Below, in pieces: positions 44,482 to 56,505 of a DNA stretch of 64,000 nt (positions within the stretch are counted from its first letter, which is position 1; every line of letters starts with the position of its first letter). The position numbers and the translations under genes were made by a program. The DNA is taken from the NCBI GenBank assembly GCA_029216955.1, contig JANAVB010015600.1:39368398-39432397 (forward strand). The letters are read 5' to 3'. This DNA is from Iris pallida. Its lineage: Eukaryota; Streptophyta; Magnoliopsida; Asparagales; Iridaceae. Below the pieces are notes generated by a model that had not been told where the DNA came from, made no database searches, and worked only from the letters and a program-made list of their open reading frames with translations.

Positions 44482-47226
44482 CACTACAAGAAAAAGCATA
44501 TTTTACGGCAACGCCTTACGGCAACATAAAATGTTGCCATATAACATAGTCATAATACGGCAACATTAATATTGCCTTAATAAACAAGTTTGTTTATGGC
44601 AACAAATAATGTTGCCTATAATTGTCACACCTTATATGGCAATAAGAACGCATGCCATATTTAATGGAAATGTTTATGGCAACAATAACGCGTGCCATAT
44701 TTGATAGCAATATATTATGGCAAGCTGGATTTGTGACATAATATATTACGATCAAATATGGAAATATTTTACATTGCCATAAAATAATTAGTTTATGGAA
44801 AAAATGTTGCCCCAAAATATGTAATATATTTTCCCTCCATGAACAAAATAAATATGGCAATATTTTATTTGTTTACTTTTGGAAACTTTTTTGTGGTTTA
44901 ATGAGAATAAAAAAATTCGTGTCTATACATAAGACCGGCGGGAACATAAAAAGTTGAAATATTTTTCCTCCTTTATTATTTTGCCAAATCCTAATTCCTA
45001 TTCTCTCTCAATCTAGGTCTCACTTTAAACTTTGGTTCTCTTTACCCCTTTAACCTAGGTCTCTCTTCCCCTTCTTCAACCTAGGTATTTCTTTAACCTC
45101 CATTTCTATTTTATTATTTTTTTGTTTCTTTCATATGTGGATTTCTTTTGGGAACGAGAAGCTTTGGATTTTGGGTTCTGAGCGCCTCTAGTAGAAGGTC
45201 TCTGCTGCCATCGAGTCCGAGTGATCGACGACTGATCGATATGGATAATTATTTAAAATGTAGCTTTATTTTGTGTTCTAATTTTTTGTTAATAAATGTG
45301 TTTGATCAAATTGTGATATTTTTCTCCAACTAAATTACTCTGAAACACACGATAAAATTTTTCTCCTTTATTTTCTACATTACTCATGGAACCTGAACCT
45401 TTAAACATTCTATTATCACTTCTTCTAAAAAGATTTAGAGGAAATAAGATTTGATAAATTTTTTGATAATGAGTTTGCAAATATTTTTCTAAATATTAAT
45501 TAGGTTTGTTTTTTACTTGATTATCATCCTAATAGTTCTACAATATACTATTGAATATTTTATCATATATCCATGAAAATAAAATAAATCTTTTCTTTGT
45601 TTAGGATTCGATTCACTAGAATCAGAATATTCTTTTAATTATCTATGGAAGGTTAAGATTTTTTTTACAGCCATATATGAAAGGTTGAGAACCATATATG
45701 CATATAATATTCTTTTAATTATCTATGGAAGATTTTTTTAGAGCCATATTTGGAAGGTTGAGAACCATCTATCCATAGAATATTATTTTAATTTTCTATG
45801 GAATATTTTTTTTACAGCCACCTATGGAAGGTTGAGAACCATATATGCATGTAATATTATTTTAATTATCTATGGAAGATTGTTTTAAAACCATCTATGG
45901 AAGGTTGAGAAACATATATGCACATAATATTTTTTTAATTAATCTATGGAAGATTTTTTTACAACCATCTATGGAAGGTTGAGAACCATATATGCATGCA
46001 TGGGAATAAACTTGAAAATATTTATAATGATAAAATTGTATATATTTCACAAACATATTTTTATAAATGTGAGGTTGTCATTGCAAATTGAACAGTTTTA
46101 GGCCAATGAATGAGTTCGGTTGTAAATAGATGATTTTCATTAGTTTTTATCCTTAAAATAAAATATTTAAACAAGTTTCATCTGTTGTAACCATTCATAT
46201 AAAAAAAATTAAGCATAGAAATTTGCACTACCTTAAAATATATTTTTTTATTAACTTTTTTTTGTCTATAGGCTAATTTTATTATTTATCCATACCAGGG
46301 TTTATAAAGATTGTATAGCTGTGAATTGGTGCACCACAACTGTCAAATAAATCTTTGCAGACATGTTATATATATGGAGGGAACAAGGAGGCAACAAGTT
46401 TAAGTTTAAGTTGGGGGTGTCAACTACCTATTTGAATTTTGAACCTCATATAAAAGAAGAATTGTGCCTCATAATGTTGGATATGATAAGTATGGATTCC
46501 TGGCATAGTTGGTTTTTTGTAATATTAATGATGTAGTACTGAATGTACCATATTTAACTAAAAATTATTTTTTATTTGAAGTGTACAAATTGAATTATTA
46601 TCTATATTTAATATTTGGTTAATGATCTAGTTAAATTTTGGCAATTGAATTTAGTTGATATTTCAAATATTGGCATATATTAATTGTCACATTTTGTCGA
46701 TCATGGCAATAAATAGTAAAAATTAATTTTTCAAATATGGAATCCGGCAATTGCCTTACGTTCTCAAACATGACAATAAAGACATGCCTAACGAAGAATT
46801 GCCATATGGGATTGCAATATATGGCAATATGTAATGCCATATAATACTAGTAGTTTACGACAACAAAATATTGACATTAAAGGAAATACAATATTTTGCA
46901 ACATAATCTTGCCATTTATGGACTGATGATATACGACAATAATATATTACCATATATTGTTCGAAATTATGGCAACTAAACATTGCCATTAATAATAATC
47001 TTTAAAGGCAACAAAAAGATTTCTTATAAGGCAATAATTAATTGTCGTAAATTAGTTCCCTTATACGGCAATAATTGGAAGATGCCGTAAATAAGCAATA
47101 CTGACACAACCTTTTACGGCACGCTATGGCAACTTCACATTGTTGCCATATTTGTGTTTTTGTGGCAAAAATATCATTAGTAACGGCATTTTAAGGTTGC
47201 CGTATAATGGATTATTTCTAGTAGTG
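44482..47226. mobile_element. Non-autonomous CACTA (En/Spm-like) element
   Basis: Ends are CACTACAAGAAAAAGC (44482) and, inverted, CACTACTAGAAATAATCC (to 47226), flanked by the 3-bp duplication ATC (44479-44481 and 47227-47229). Subterminal regions carry many copies of tacggcaac, atggcaa and their complement ttgccat/ttgccgta on both sides (44503-44700 and 46640-47215), the usual binding-site-like repeats of CACTA elements. No transposase frame is present; the 61-codon frame at 45148 is not convincing. It interrupts the Tat-D polyprotein exactly between codons for ES and LL. Confidence 0.95.
45630..45998. repeat. About 75-bp tandem repeats inside the CACTA element
   Basis: Five units of ctatggaagatttttttaca, gccatctatggaaggttgag and aaccatatatgcat with ttttaattat between them. 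Units differ at several positions. Confidence 0.85.
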
Positions 47227-47229
47227 ATC

Positions 47230-48690
47230 ACTACTGCAACTCGTCAGAGAATACATCGACGTGTTCGCCTGGAGCTACAAAGATATGCCAGGACTAAACC
47301 CCGAGATTGCACTTCACAAACTCAACATCCGTCCGGACGCAAGACCAGTCAAACAACAGCAACGACGATTTTGTCCCGACGTCATGAATGCCATTGAAGC
47401 TGAGGTCAACAAACTGATAGCCAGCGGCTTCATCCGTGAGGAACAGCATCCTGACTGGGTCGCCAATATAGTACCAGTCCTCAAGAAAAGTGGAAAGATT
47501 CGAATCTGCATCGACTTTCGCAATCTGAACGAGGCGTGTCCTAAAGATGAGTTCCCTCTCCCTATCACGGACATTATGATTGACAACACCTGTGGCTTCG
47601 AGCGCATGTCATTCATGGATGGTTTCTCGGGATACAACCAAATCAAGATGTCTCCCGACGACGAGAAGCACACATCATTCCGAACACCGATTTGTACATA
47701 CTGTTACACAGTCATGCCTTTCGGTTTAAAGAATGCTGGCGCCACCTATCAAAGTGCTATGAGCGTCATCTTTAGAGACCACTTGTGCAAGACAGTGGAA
47801 TGCTACGTCGACGACATCGCCGTCAAAAGCCGCTTTAAGGAAGATCATCTGCATGATCTGAGGACAATATTTGACCTAATACGAGCGCACAATTTGAAAA
47901 TGAATCACACAAAATCCTTCTTGCATATCCAGCGGGAAGTTCATGGCTTTCATCATCACCTCCCAGGGTATCCACGTAGACCCTGAGAAGACGAAGGCAA
48001 TCATGGAGATGGGTCCCCCGAGAAATCTCCATGAACTCCGAGGCCTTCAAGGGAGGCTAGCCTACATCAGGAGATTTATCTCCAACCTCTCCGGACGATG
48101 CCAGTCTTTCACCCACCTCATAAAGAAGGGCATTTCATTCGTATGGGATGAAGAATGCCAGCGTGCCTTCGACAGCATCAAAGAATACCTGACGAACCCT
48201 CCGGTCCTGGTAGCCCCGATTGCTGGACGACCATTCTTGCTCTATGTACGAACAATGGAACATTCCTTCGGTGCTCTGCTAGCACAAAACAACGATACAG
48301 GCCATGAGCAAGCCATATATTACCTCAGCCGAATGATGATGGAGCCGGAGCATCGATACACTGCCGTAGAGAAAGAGTACCTTGCTCTGGTTTTTGCCAT
48401 TCAGAAGATGCGACACTACGTCACAGGATAAACCATCTACGTCATATCAAGAGTCAACCCCCTCAGGGTCCTCATGACTAAACCAGGCGCACTAAACTCT
48501 CGTCTCGCTACTTGGGCAATATTATTGTCCCCCTACCACATGATCTTCGTTCCGCAAAAGGCTGTTAAAGGTCAAGCTCTGGCAGACATTTTAGCAGCTC
48601 ATCCAGGTTCAGAGTCAACCAAAATAGACGAAGAGATTCTAGACGAGGTCGCTAATTCAAATATGGCCTCCTATGGTACCATATGGCGAA
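47230..48690 (+). pseudogene. pol: Reverse transcriptase and gypsy RNase H of Tat-D
   Basis: RT: LIASGFIREEQHPDW, VLKKSGKIRICIDFRNLNE, MSFMDGFSGYNQIKM, YTVMPFGLKNAGATYQ and active-site YVDD at about 47804-47815. A 2-bp loss near 47925 (against Tat-C) shifts the frame; reading resumes at about 47943 (FIITSQGIHVDPEK). The gypsy RNase H follows with PFLLYVRTMEHSFGALLA and RYTAVEKEYLALVFA. A CAA-to-TAA stop at 48429-48431 follows. The frame then continues through RVNPLRVLM and KGQALADILAAHP toward the second RNase H. Confidence 0.92.
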
Positions 48691-49328
48691 TGTTCTTCGA
48701 CGGCGCTTCTAGAACTGGGCCCAAGGGCAACATCGTCGCTGGAGTCGGAATAGTGCTGATTTCTCCCACCAGGTTAGTGATCAATCGAGCTTATTCCTTC
48801 ACGGAGCCCTGTTCAAACAACGTGGCCGAGTACAACACTTTGGTCATTGGCCTCTGACTTGCAAAAGAGCTGGGGGTAGAGTACCTTGAAGCATACGGCG
48901 ATTTGCAGCTAATCGTCAATCAGATCCGAGGTTCATACGAAGTTCGTCATGAAGATATGATCCCCTATCACCAAATAGCAGTCGACATCATCTCGTCCCT
49001 GGAGGGGTTCTTCATAGATCACGTTTCCAGGCTCCAGAACATTGAAGCCGATGCCCTAGCAGGCCTTGCCGCTTCCTTAGCAGTTCTGAATCATGCTCAT
49101 CATCTGGTTGACATCATAGGCCGTGAGTTGGTCTGTCCCAGGAATAATGTTCAATGTGTTGAGAGTTACTCCACGCGGACAGTCGACGAAGCACCAGACT
49201 GGAGACAACCATTCATCGATTTCGTAGTCTACGACATCCTGCCAGAGAATCCGAAGGAAGCCACTTCTATCAGAAGACGTTCCCTCAGATTCTTCTACGA
49301 TACAGAGACGAAAATGCTATATCGGTAA
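48691..49328 (+). pseudogene. Second (archaeal-type) RNase H of Tat-D
   Basis: WRMFFDGASRTGPKG, NNVAEYNTL (catalytic Glu kept), EAYGDLQLIVNQIRG and ADALAGLAASL are the four acidic blocks. Stops at 48855-48857 (CAA to TGA against Tat-C) and 49326-49328 (CGA to TAA) interrupt it. This domain is typical of the Tat clade and sits between the gypsy RNase H and the integrase. Confidence 0.87.
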
Positions 49329-50456
49329 TCATATAATGGCTTATTGCTTCGATGTCTGTCGAATATAGAAGCCAAAGAAGCCGTACGTGAAGCTCATGAT
49401 GGCATCTGTGGGGCCCATCAGCGTGGCCTGAAACTACAAGATCGCCTTTACCGAATGGGTTACTACTGGCCCACAATGGTTGCAGACGCAATAGACTATG
49501 CACGAAAATACAAAGCCTGTCAAGTCTACGCAGATTTCATCCACCAGCTATCCGAGTTTCTACATCCGACGGTGGCATCCTGGCCCTTCGAAGCTTGGGG
49601 AATGGACATCATTGGTCCGATCACTCCACATTCGTCCAGAGGACATCGTTTCATACTCGCAATCACAGATTACTTCTCCAAATGGGCAGAGGCCGTTCCG
49701 CTTGCAGAAGTAAAGACTTCCAACGTGATCAGCTTCCTCAAGCATCACGTGATTTATCGCTTTGGACTACCCCAAAGGATCATCCATGATAATGGTCCAC
49801 AGTTCACAAGCCACGCCTTCTATCGGTTTTGCGACAAACACCGAATCCAGAATATTGCTTCAACCCCATACAACCCAGTGGCTAATGGTCTGGCTGAAGC
49901 ATTCAACAAAACAATCATCAAGCTTCTCAAGAAGTTCGTGTCATCAAACAAACGTGACTGGAATAAAAAGCTTGGCGAATGCTTATGGGCGTACCATACT
50001 ACAGTACGGACGGCCACTGGGAACACGCCATTATCTCTGGTATATGGGAGTGAGGCAGTTTTCCCATTGGAAACTCAAATCCCCTCGCTCCGCATCGCCC
50101 TCACCTATCGGTTGACAACAGATGATAATCACCATCGCCGACTGCAAGAGTTGGAGGCCTTGGATGAGAAGTGCCTATTAGCTCAACAACGAATCGAGCT
50201 GTACCAGGCACGCATCTCCAGAGCCTTCAACAAGAAGGTTAAAATCAGAACATTCCAAGTAGCCGACCTCATTCTGGCAGTTCGGAGGCCGATGGTTATG
50301 ACTCACAAAACTGCCGGCAAGTTCCAGCCAAAGTGGGAAGGCCCGTTCATCATCGATGCTGTATTCTCCAATGGAGCTTACCGCCTTGCAAAGCAAAATG
50401 GAGACTTGCTTATGTTGCCCATCAACGGCAAGTTCCTAACGAAGTATTACGTCTGA
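49329..50456 (+). pseudogene. pol: Integrase of Tat-D
   Basis: One open frame of 370 codons from 49344. Zinc-binding region: EAHDGICGAHQ then YKACQ, where the first Cys of the CxxC pair is Tyr (Tat-C has CKACQ). Catalytic triad: GMDIIGPI, IHDNGPQF and GLAEAFNKTI. C-terminus: KFQPKWEGPFIIDAVF and LPINGKFLTKYYV, then TGA at 50454-50456. No chromodomain. The open frame suggests that Tat-D is younger than Tat-C, but the Cys change probably damages zinc binding. Confidence 0.92.
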
Positions 50457-50460
50457 AACG

Positions 50461-50830
50461 ACATCTGCCAGGGTGTTGAGTTATGTACCCGCTGGTACCG
50501 CTAAACTCACATCCCGACTATAAGTCTGCCACAGTGATGAATTACGTACGCTCTAGTACCGCTGAACTCACATCCCGAAAATAAATCTTTCGAAGCAGTG
50601 AGTTACGTACCCCCTGGTACCGCTGAACTCACATCTCGACTACAAAATTTTCCAGAATAACGAGTCATGTACCCTCTCGTACCACTGAACTCATATTTCG
50701 ACTCCAGATCTCCAGATTGTCGAGTCACGTACCCGCAGGTACCGCTGAACTTATATTTTGGTCCCAAATCTCCCAGATTGTTGAGCTACGAACCCGCAGG
50801 TACCGCTGGACTTACACTCTGGTCACTACA
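50461..50830. repeat. About 62-bp tandem repeats after integrase stop of Tat-D
   Basis: Six units of gagttacgtacccnctggtaccgctgaactcacat with a variable spacer. Palindromic GGTACC is in each unit core or nearly so. This is the counterpart of Tat-C 23570-23812. Confidence 0.88.
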
Positions 50831-50984
50831 GATGAATCTATACTGCATCTTTTAGGTAGTAAGTCATGTATGATTATACTTCTGAACTTTCTTCCCAAAA
50901 TAAGCTCCCCCTTATGATCCAATACCCGTACTTTCAGTACACAAAAGCATAACAGATCCACAGATCTTCCGAAACAACCACGTC

Positions 50985-51185
50985 GATGTTACCTCTGAGT
51001 TGTTTCCCTTCCATAAAAAACAAACCGCCCCTCACATAGAACCTCCATGTCCTCATTACCTCTGAGTTGTTCTATATTCCCTTCATGGAGCCCACTCCTG
51101 CCATGTCCTCATTACCTCTGAGTGGGAAGGCTCCATCGAAGGAACCTTTATATTTACCACGTCCTCATTACCTCTGAGTAAGTAT
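50985..51185. repeat. CCTCATTACCTCTGAGT repeats
   Basis: Four to five copies of (cctcat/gatgt)tacctctgagt spaced 45-65 bp. Reverse complement of the Tat-C array at 23160-23400. Confidence 0.8.
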
Positions 51186-51251
51186 GTTGGTTCTCTCTCG
51201 ACTTATTATCCGTACCAAAAAAAAAGAAAAGGGTACGCCAAGGATAATAGG

Positions 51252-51343
51252 CCCACAAATGTCCTCTGTTGACCACAAATGTCCTATGTTGACCACAAAT
51301 GTCCTTTGTTGACCAAAAATATCCACTGTTGACCACAAATGCC
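51252..51343. repeat. 20-bp minisatellite, about 4.5 copies
   Basis: Unit ccacaaatgtcctntgttga repeated head to tail with single-base changes. Tat-C has only one cacaaatgtcc word, near 22905, so the expansion is specific to this copy. Confidence 0.9.
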
Positions 51344-51698
51344 ATACTAGGTTTTTTTAGTACATGTCTCTCACTTCTCATCATGCCCCGGGGGCCCAGC
51401 TGCTCCATGGCATTCTTTCTCCCGATACCGGGAACGTCCATAGCCTTCTTACTGTGGAATTGTTCCAAGTATCCCCATCGACTTGTCATCTGTACCTAAA
51501 ACCAAGGTATACCCAGGGTAACAAGTCCACAAATAGTTCCCCAGTGGGGCAAATACCACAAACCCAATAAGCAGTACAAATAAAGGGTAGTATAAAGCAT
51601 ACTCTTTTATTTAAAAGGCAAAAATTACTACGTGTACTGGGGACCACATCCCACTCAAAAAAGGAAAAGAACGAAAATGAAAGAAGGAAAAAAGCCGA

Positions 51699-54600
51699 TT
51701 ATAGTTCGGCGATACATAACTCCATGAGACGGTCTCTCAGCAGGACAGTCGATCGCTCAAACCCCTGCTTGGCCCTACGCTCGGCCTTCTGAGCCAACCG
51801 CTCCGCGTCTTCTAGGTACGCATGAGCCCGCCAGCCATCCTCGAGCTTCTTCAAAGCACGCTCCAGGCTATCAGAAGATCGGAAGACCCTTTCGGCCTCC
51901 TGAACGATCAGCTCTTTGTCCGTGCGGAAAGCTTCAAGCTCAGACTCCAAGAAGGCTAGCTTCCTCTAGAGTTTTAGGATCTACTCCCGTGTATCAATTA
52001 TTCCGCGAGAGGTGGCCGCTTCCCGAGCTGTGCAATCCCCGCTCCTGTGGCTCAGTCGATCATATTGAAGAGATAGGTCACTGAGGTCCTTCATTATAGC
52101 CGGCTTGGACTTATCTCGTGTAGCCCTTACCTTCTCCAGGACAGTGGTAAGGAAGCCCCGCTCCTGATCTATTACGGCAGACAGATCAGCTTGCCTCAGC
52201 GCTTGAAACTGGGCCACAAGCTGGTCAGCCTCTAATAATCTGGGTTTCAGAAGCGCAGATATCCCTGCCCCACCAGGGAGGGCTTTAAGAATATCAATGT
52301 GGCCTTGGACACATTGTCGGGCCAAAGCAAAGGGGGTTCTCCGCTCTACAGCAGCTTTGACCCCTCTCTTCAAATGGCGGTAGAAACTGTCAACTACATC
52401 CAGTGACGCCTCATCCAGAACTTCTGTAGAGGACGGCGTCAGAGGAAGTGTAGCTGGCAGTGTCGAAGAAGATACGCTAGAACCCACCGCCCCTGCCACC
52501 AGGGAAACAAATTCTGAACGAAAAGACGTATTAATAGCAGCTAACTCCTCCTCCGCAGCTCGGAGAACCTGGATACTCGGCAAGGCGGAGAGGTCGACCT
52601 CCGAAGCCACATGAACAGAGGAGGAAGCATGGACCATTGCCCCCTGCCCCGGTTGCGTCGCCGTCCGATCTCCCGAACTCGAGCCAGCGGGAGGCCCCTC
52701 GATATAAGGAGGGGGCACACTCCCTCCCACCAGATTCCCGCTGGTAGAGCCCTCCTCGATAATATCCATCACTGGGAGTGAAGAGGCAGGACCTGTATGC
52801 CCAGAGCAACCATCAATCATCATAACCCGAAGGATGTGATGATAGAGCGAATGGGCCTCCTCACTAGTCAAAATTTGGCTTATCTTACCAAGGGAGGATT
52901 GCGGAGGCTAAGGTTCGCTCACAACTACCATAGTCCCCTCACCAGTAACCCCCAAGCCGAATTCAGCTGGCTCTTCTGCCCCAGTCGCCCCGGAAGGAGG
53001 TACGACTGGATCAGCGTCACCTTGATGAAATTCAACAGTTTCGAGGACAGGTTCATCTGAGCCCCCATCGTCTCGAGTTGCGGCCTCAGCAACGTGAGAT
53101 TCCTCAGCCGCAATCGAGAGAGCCCTGGCAGAAATAATCCCGGCACACATGTCATTGATCAAAGTATTCAGGGCCGAATCGAATTCAGAAACAGTGGCCG
53201 GTTCTCGAGATTTCTCTTCTTCTGACACCTACAAGAGGAAAGGAAAATGATTAAGGTCAAAGTTCAAGAGAAAGAAAGAACTGAATAAAGAGGGTAGTAA
53301 CTCTATTTATCTCCGAAGCGGGATCGACGTCCTCGCTTCTCTTCTTTATAGTTAGCTTGCGACGTCTGGTCGCAGCCCATTTTCGGGAGTAAGGAATACC
53401 GCCAACAGGAAAGATTTGCCTGCTACGTTTTCGTGCAGGACCAGATACAATAGGCTGCTGATCCACCACTATCTAATTTGGCACGACAGGTGGCTGATCC
53501 GCCACCATCTCACCGGACATAACAGGCGGTTGATCCGCCCCAACATCTTCTACCGGAAGGGAAGAGTCATCTTCCTCATGCTCATCATTCTCTTCGTCCG
53601 CGGTGGTGGACTCCAAGTCAGGCACGGGAAATGTGTTCGCCTTCCTCTTCCTCTTCTTAGACCCCTTGGGCTTTTCCACCAAGCCAGTACCCACGATGAA
53701 ACTGGTACTCGGGTCAAAACTAACGGGAGGCTTGCTCGCCGTAACATGGTATAGGGCTGCCATATACAAAATCTCTCCTGGCACCTCACCATTAGGAACT
53801 GAAAAGGTGGTTCGGGTATGAACCGTGTCATAATAATGCCATGCCCTGATACCATCCAGGACGCTACCTTCAAAGCCTAGGCAAGAGCTGGGACTGTTAA
53901 AAAACAGCTGGCTGTACCCAAATTAGCGGAAGAACCTGCTGGGCAAGTAGGGCTCCAGGTAGACGTTGTTGCGATTACGATATACTAGGTGCGCCGGACG
54001 GATGTTGCGCAGCCAAAGAAGCAGTTTCTCGGACAAAAGGAGAGGAGGTTCGGTACCATCAACATGAACGCCCCTCACTTCTTTAGTGGTAAAACGAGGA
54101 ACAGACACAAAAATGTCACATCCATCCACTCTCGCCAGCGCTCTCCGACAGGCTGGCATGGTGCTGTACTCCCAGGGCTGATGGTAGAATCGGAAAATGA
54201 AAGCGTCATCAGCCGTAATACCATCTTCTGCTCCAAGCCTCATCAAAGACCGGTAGTGCATTAACAGCCACCCTATTAGATAATGGTATGGCAGCTCTAC
54301 GTGCTCAAAATCCATCGCCGTGTCACGGGCGTTGACCTTGGACGAAAAAGCACGAAGGCCGTCGTGTATACTCATACCATGGCCGGAAGAAGGGCCAATT
54401 TGACCCTAAAAACCAGCTTTACGGCGGGAAGGATAAAGTTGCGACTGATCTTCTCAATAGAACCCGTCCCACCGGAGACTACGCAGTTCCATAGCCATAC
54501 CATCAGAAATCCTGCAAGGAGCGCCTTCTCCGACAGACGCTGAGTAGCATGATAAAAATAACTAAAGGAGTCGGTCTTACTCCCAAAGGTGTCGCCCGTG

Positions 54601-56505
54601 GACCTCGATCTCTTGGCAGTTGACACCAAGTATTGTACCTCCTCATGAGTCTGAGGATCTCGGAAAGAAACTCGGCCTGAGGCGCCGAGCGTGAAAAGGT
54701 ATGTGACCCAGGTGGTGGTGTGAGGAGTGCTCCCTTCCGAGCTACCATCTTTCTTGATAGCCGTCTGATGACAAGTACTGTGGTGACATAACAATTTCTG
54801 ATACACAGCAACAAAGCCCAGGAACTGTCGATCCAAATCCTCGAGCTTTTCGCTCGTAGGAGTGTACACTTCAAAGACTTCTTCCCCCCAGGGCAGCTTG
54901 GAGACAACGTACATCTCATGGAGAGCAAGTCCCAGCTCCCCTTCGGGCGTGAAGAAGGTGCCCGTCCTCCGGTTGTACATCTCCAGGAGAGCCATGAACA
55001 ACGGTTTATTTATGGGTAGACCATGACAGGTACCTCGAATGGCGTGGTAGAGGCCGATCTCACGCAGGAAAGCCTCATACTTTCGCAGAATCCACGTGAT
55101 CAAGTTGGCCCACGTAGGGATAGGGTTTATCCAGTTCACCAACGCCAACCGGCCGACGTGATAAGAGCCTTTCCGAGCAAGCTGGTTTAACAAGGTATCA
55201 GCTTGGGTAAACGTGAAATTGGGACTTGTTACATTTATGAAGGTACCCGGAGCAAGTTCCATCACGTACCGACTGACTGGTTCCTTTTCCGGATACGCTG
55301 ACCCCAAATTTCTATTGTAATAGATGTTTCCCACAAACATCCCCGACTTGCTGGGAGTCAATGAGTCTACCATCTTTCTGTCTAGCGGTAGCATATTGAA
55401 CCAGGACAGAGGAAAATGACGCTCTATCGGAGGGATATGGATCTCCACCCCGTCAAGAGTGAAGTCCCAGCTCTCGAATATATCCAGCACCCGGGTGTTC
55501 TTCACAGACAAAGCATCCCCATAGAGGAATGCAGGCTTCAGGTATTCCTCCTCCAATTGCCCCGAGTTTATCATGGCGCAGAGGAAGTGAAAGGACTGCT
55601 TCTTGATAGCATTTAGCCTCTCCAAAGGTTCTTTTGGGAGCTGGTTCGTCATATACTCGACTATATGATCATACCTATAGCCCATAGCAGATTGGGCGCG
55701 CCCTACCAGAAGTTCTGCAGTAGCATTCACTGGCAGATTCACTAAAGAAGAAAAGAAAGAAACAAATCAAAAAAGATGGCTAAAACGAGACTACTGAGCG
55801 CTTTGGCTTATACGAGCTTATGCAGCTCTATTTAAAGACGAGCTTATGCGGCTCTGTTTAAAGACGAGCTTATGCGGTTCTGTTTTAAAATAGCTCATGC
55901 GGCTCTGTTCGAACATGAGCTTATGCAGCACTGATTAAGCGTAAGCATATGCGGCACTGATTAAGCGTAAGCTTATACGGCTTTGTTTAGTGTGGGCTTA
56001 TGCGGTTCTACTTAACGGAGCATTATGTGGCTCGTTTCAGAAGGAGCTCATGCGGCTCGATTCAGCACAGCCTTATGCGGTCCAATCCAGACGAACTCAT
56101 GCGGCCCTGTTTGAGAGGGCTTTATGCGGCTCGCTTTATAGATATTTATGCAGCTCTGTTCGAAGGGTCATTATGCGGTTCAGTTTGTGAAGTGTCTATG
56201 CAGCCACTAGACAACTCCCATGCGGCTCAGACATGGAGTATACCCCCATGCGGCTCGGACATAGGACGTGCATGCGGCCCTTGCAAATTAAACAGTTCGA
56301 CGAAAATGAGGAACGTATTAAAGGCTTGTGCATAAAGCATGCAACAGAGTCGTCTTTGGTATGGTTTCAAAATATGTGATTCGTCCAAACCCTTACCAGC
56401 AATGGGGGGGTGAACGTTGGGGTGGACTTCAGGCGCCGTGGCTGATGAAGAAGCCACTCCCTTACCCTTTGCCGTAGTCGCAGCCTTGGAAGACTTGGGG
56501 GCCAT
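51699..56505 (-). pseudogene. Antisense PMD gene of Tat-D
   Basis: Minus strand. Exon 1 (56505-56397) encodes MAPKSSKAATTAKGKGV..., a Lys/Ala-rich leader; donor ggtaagg at 56396. The intron (56396-55742) holds the word array; acceptor ttctttag precedes exon 2 at 55741. Exon 2 encodes the plant mobile domain: LPLDRKMVDSL, NRRTGTFFTPEGELGLALHE, SKLPWGEEVFEVYTPTSEKL, LAGFLMVWLWNCVVSGG and, after an ATGA frame change at 54372-54375, YHYLIGWLLMHY. A stop lies at 53923; the frame continues to a basic NLS-like KKRKRK and ends at 53473. Exon 3 (53230-51699) follows a good acceptor (cctcttgtag). It is acidic, then coiled-coil-rich, with in-frame stops at 52908 and 51981. PMD proteins (PF10536; MAIN/MAIL1 in Arabidopsis) act in nuclear silencing and genome stability. 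The family is a known passenger of Ty3/gypsy elements. Confidence 0.82.
55805..56275. repeat. ATGCGGCT word array in intron of the Tat-D antisense gene
   Basis: Words such as cttatgcggctctgttt, ctcatgcggctc and ttatgcggttc recur about every 25-30 bp, at least fifteen times including variants (atgcagc, atacggc). Read in the direction of the antisense gene they are gagccgcataagc, the same word as in the LTR. Confidence 0.88.

Noticed and set aside
45148..45333. Possible CACTA transposase fragment
   Set aside because: Only 61 codons, hydrophobic C-terminus, no transposase motif; the element appears non-coding.
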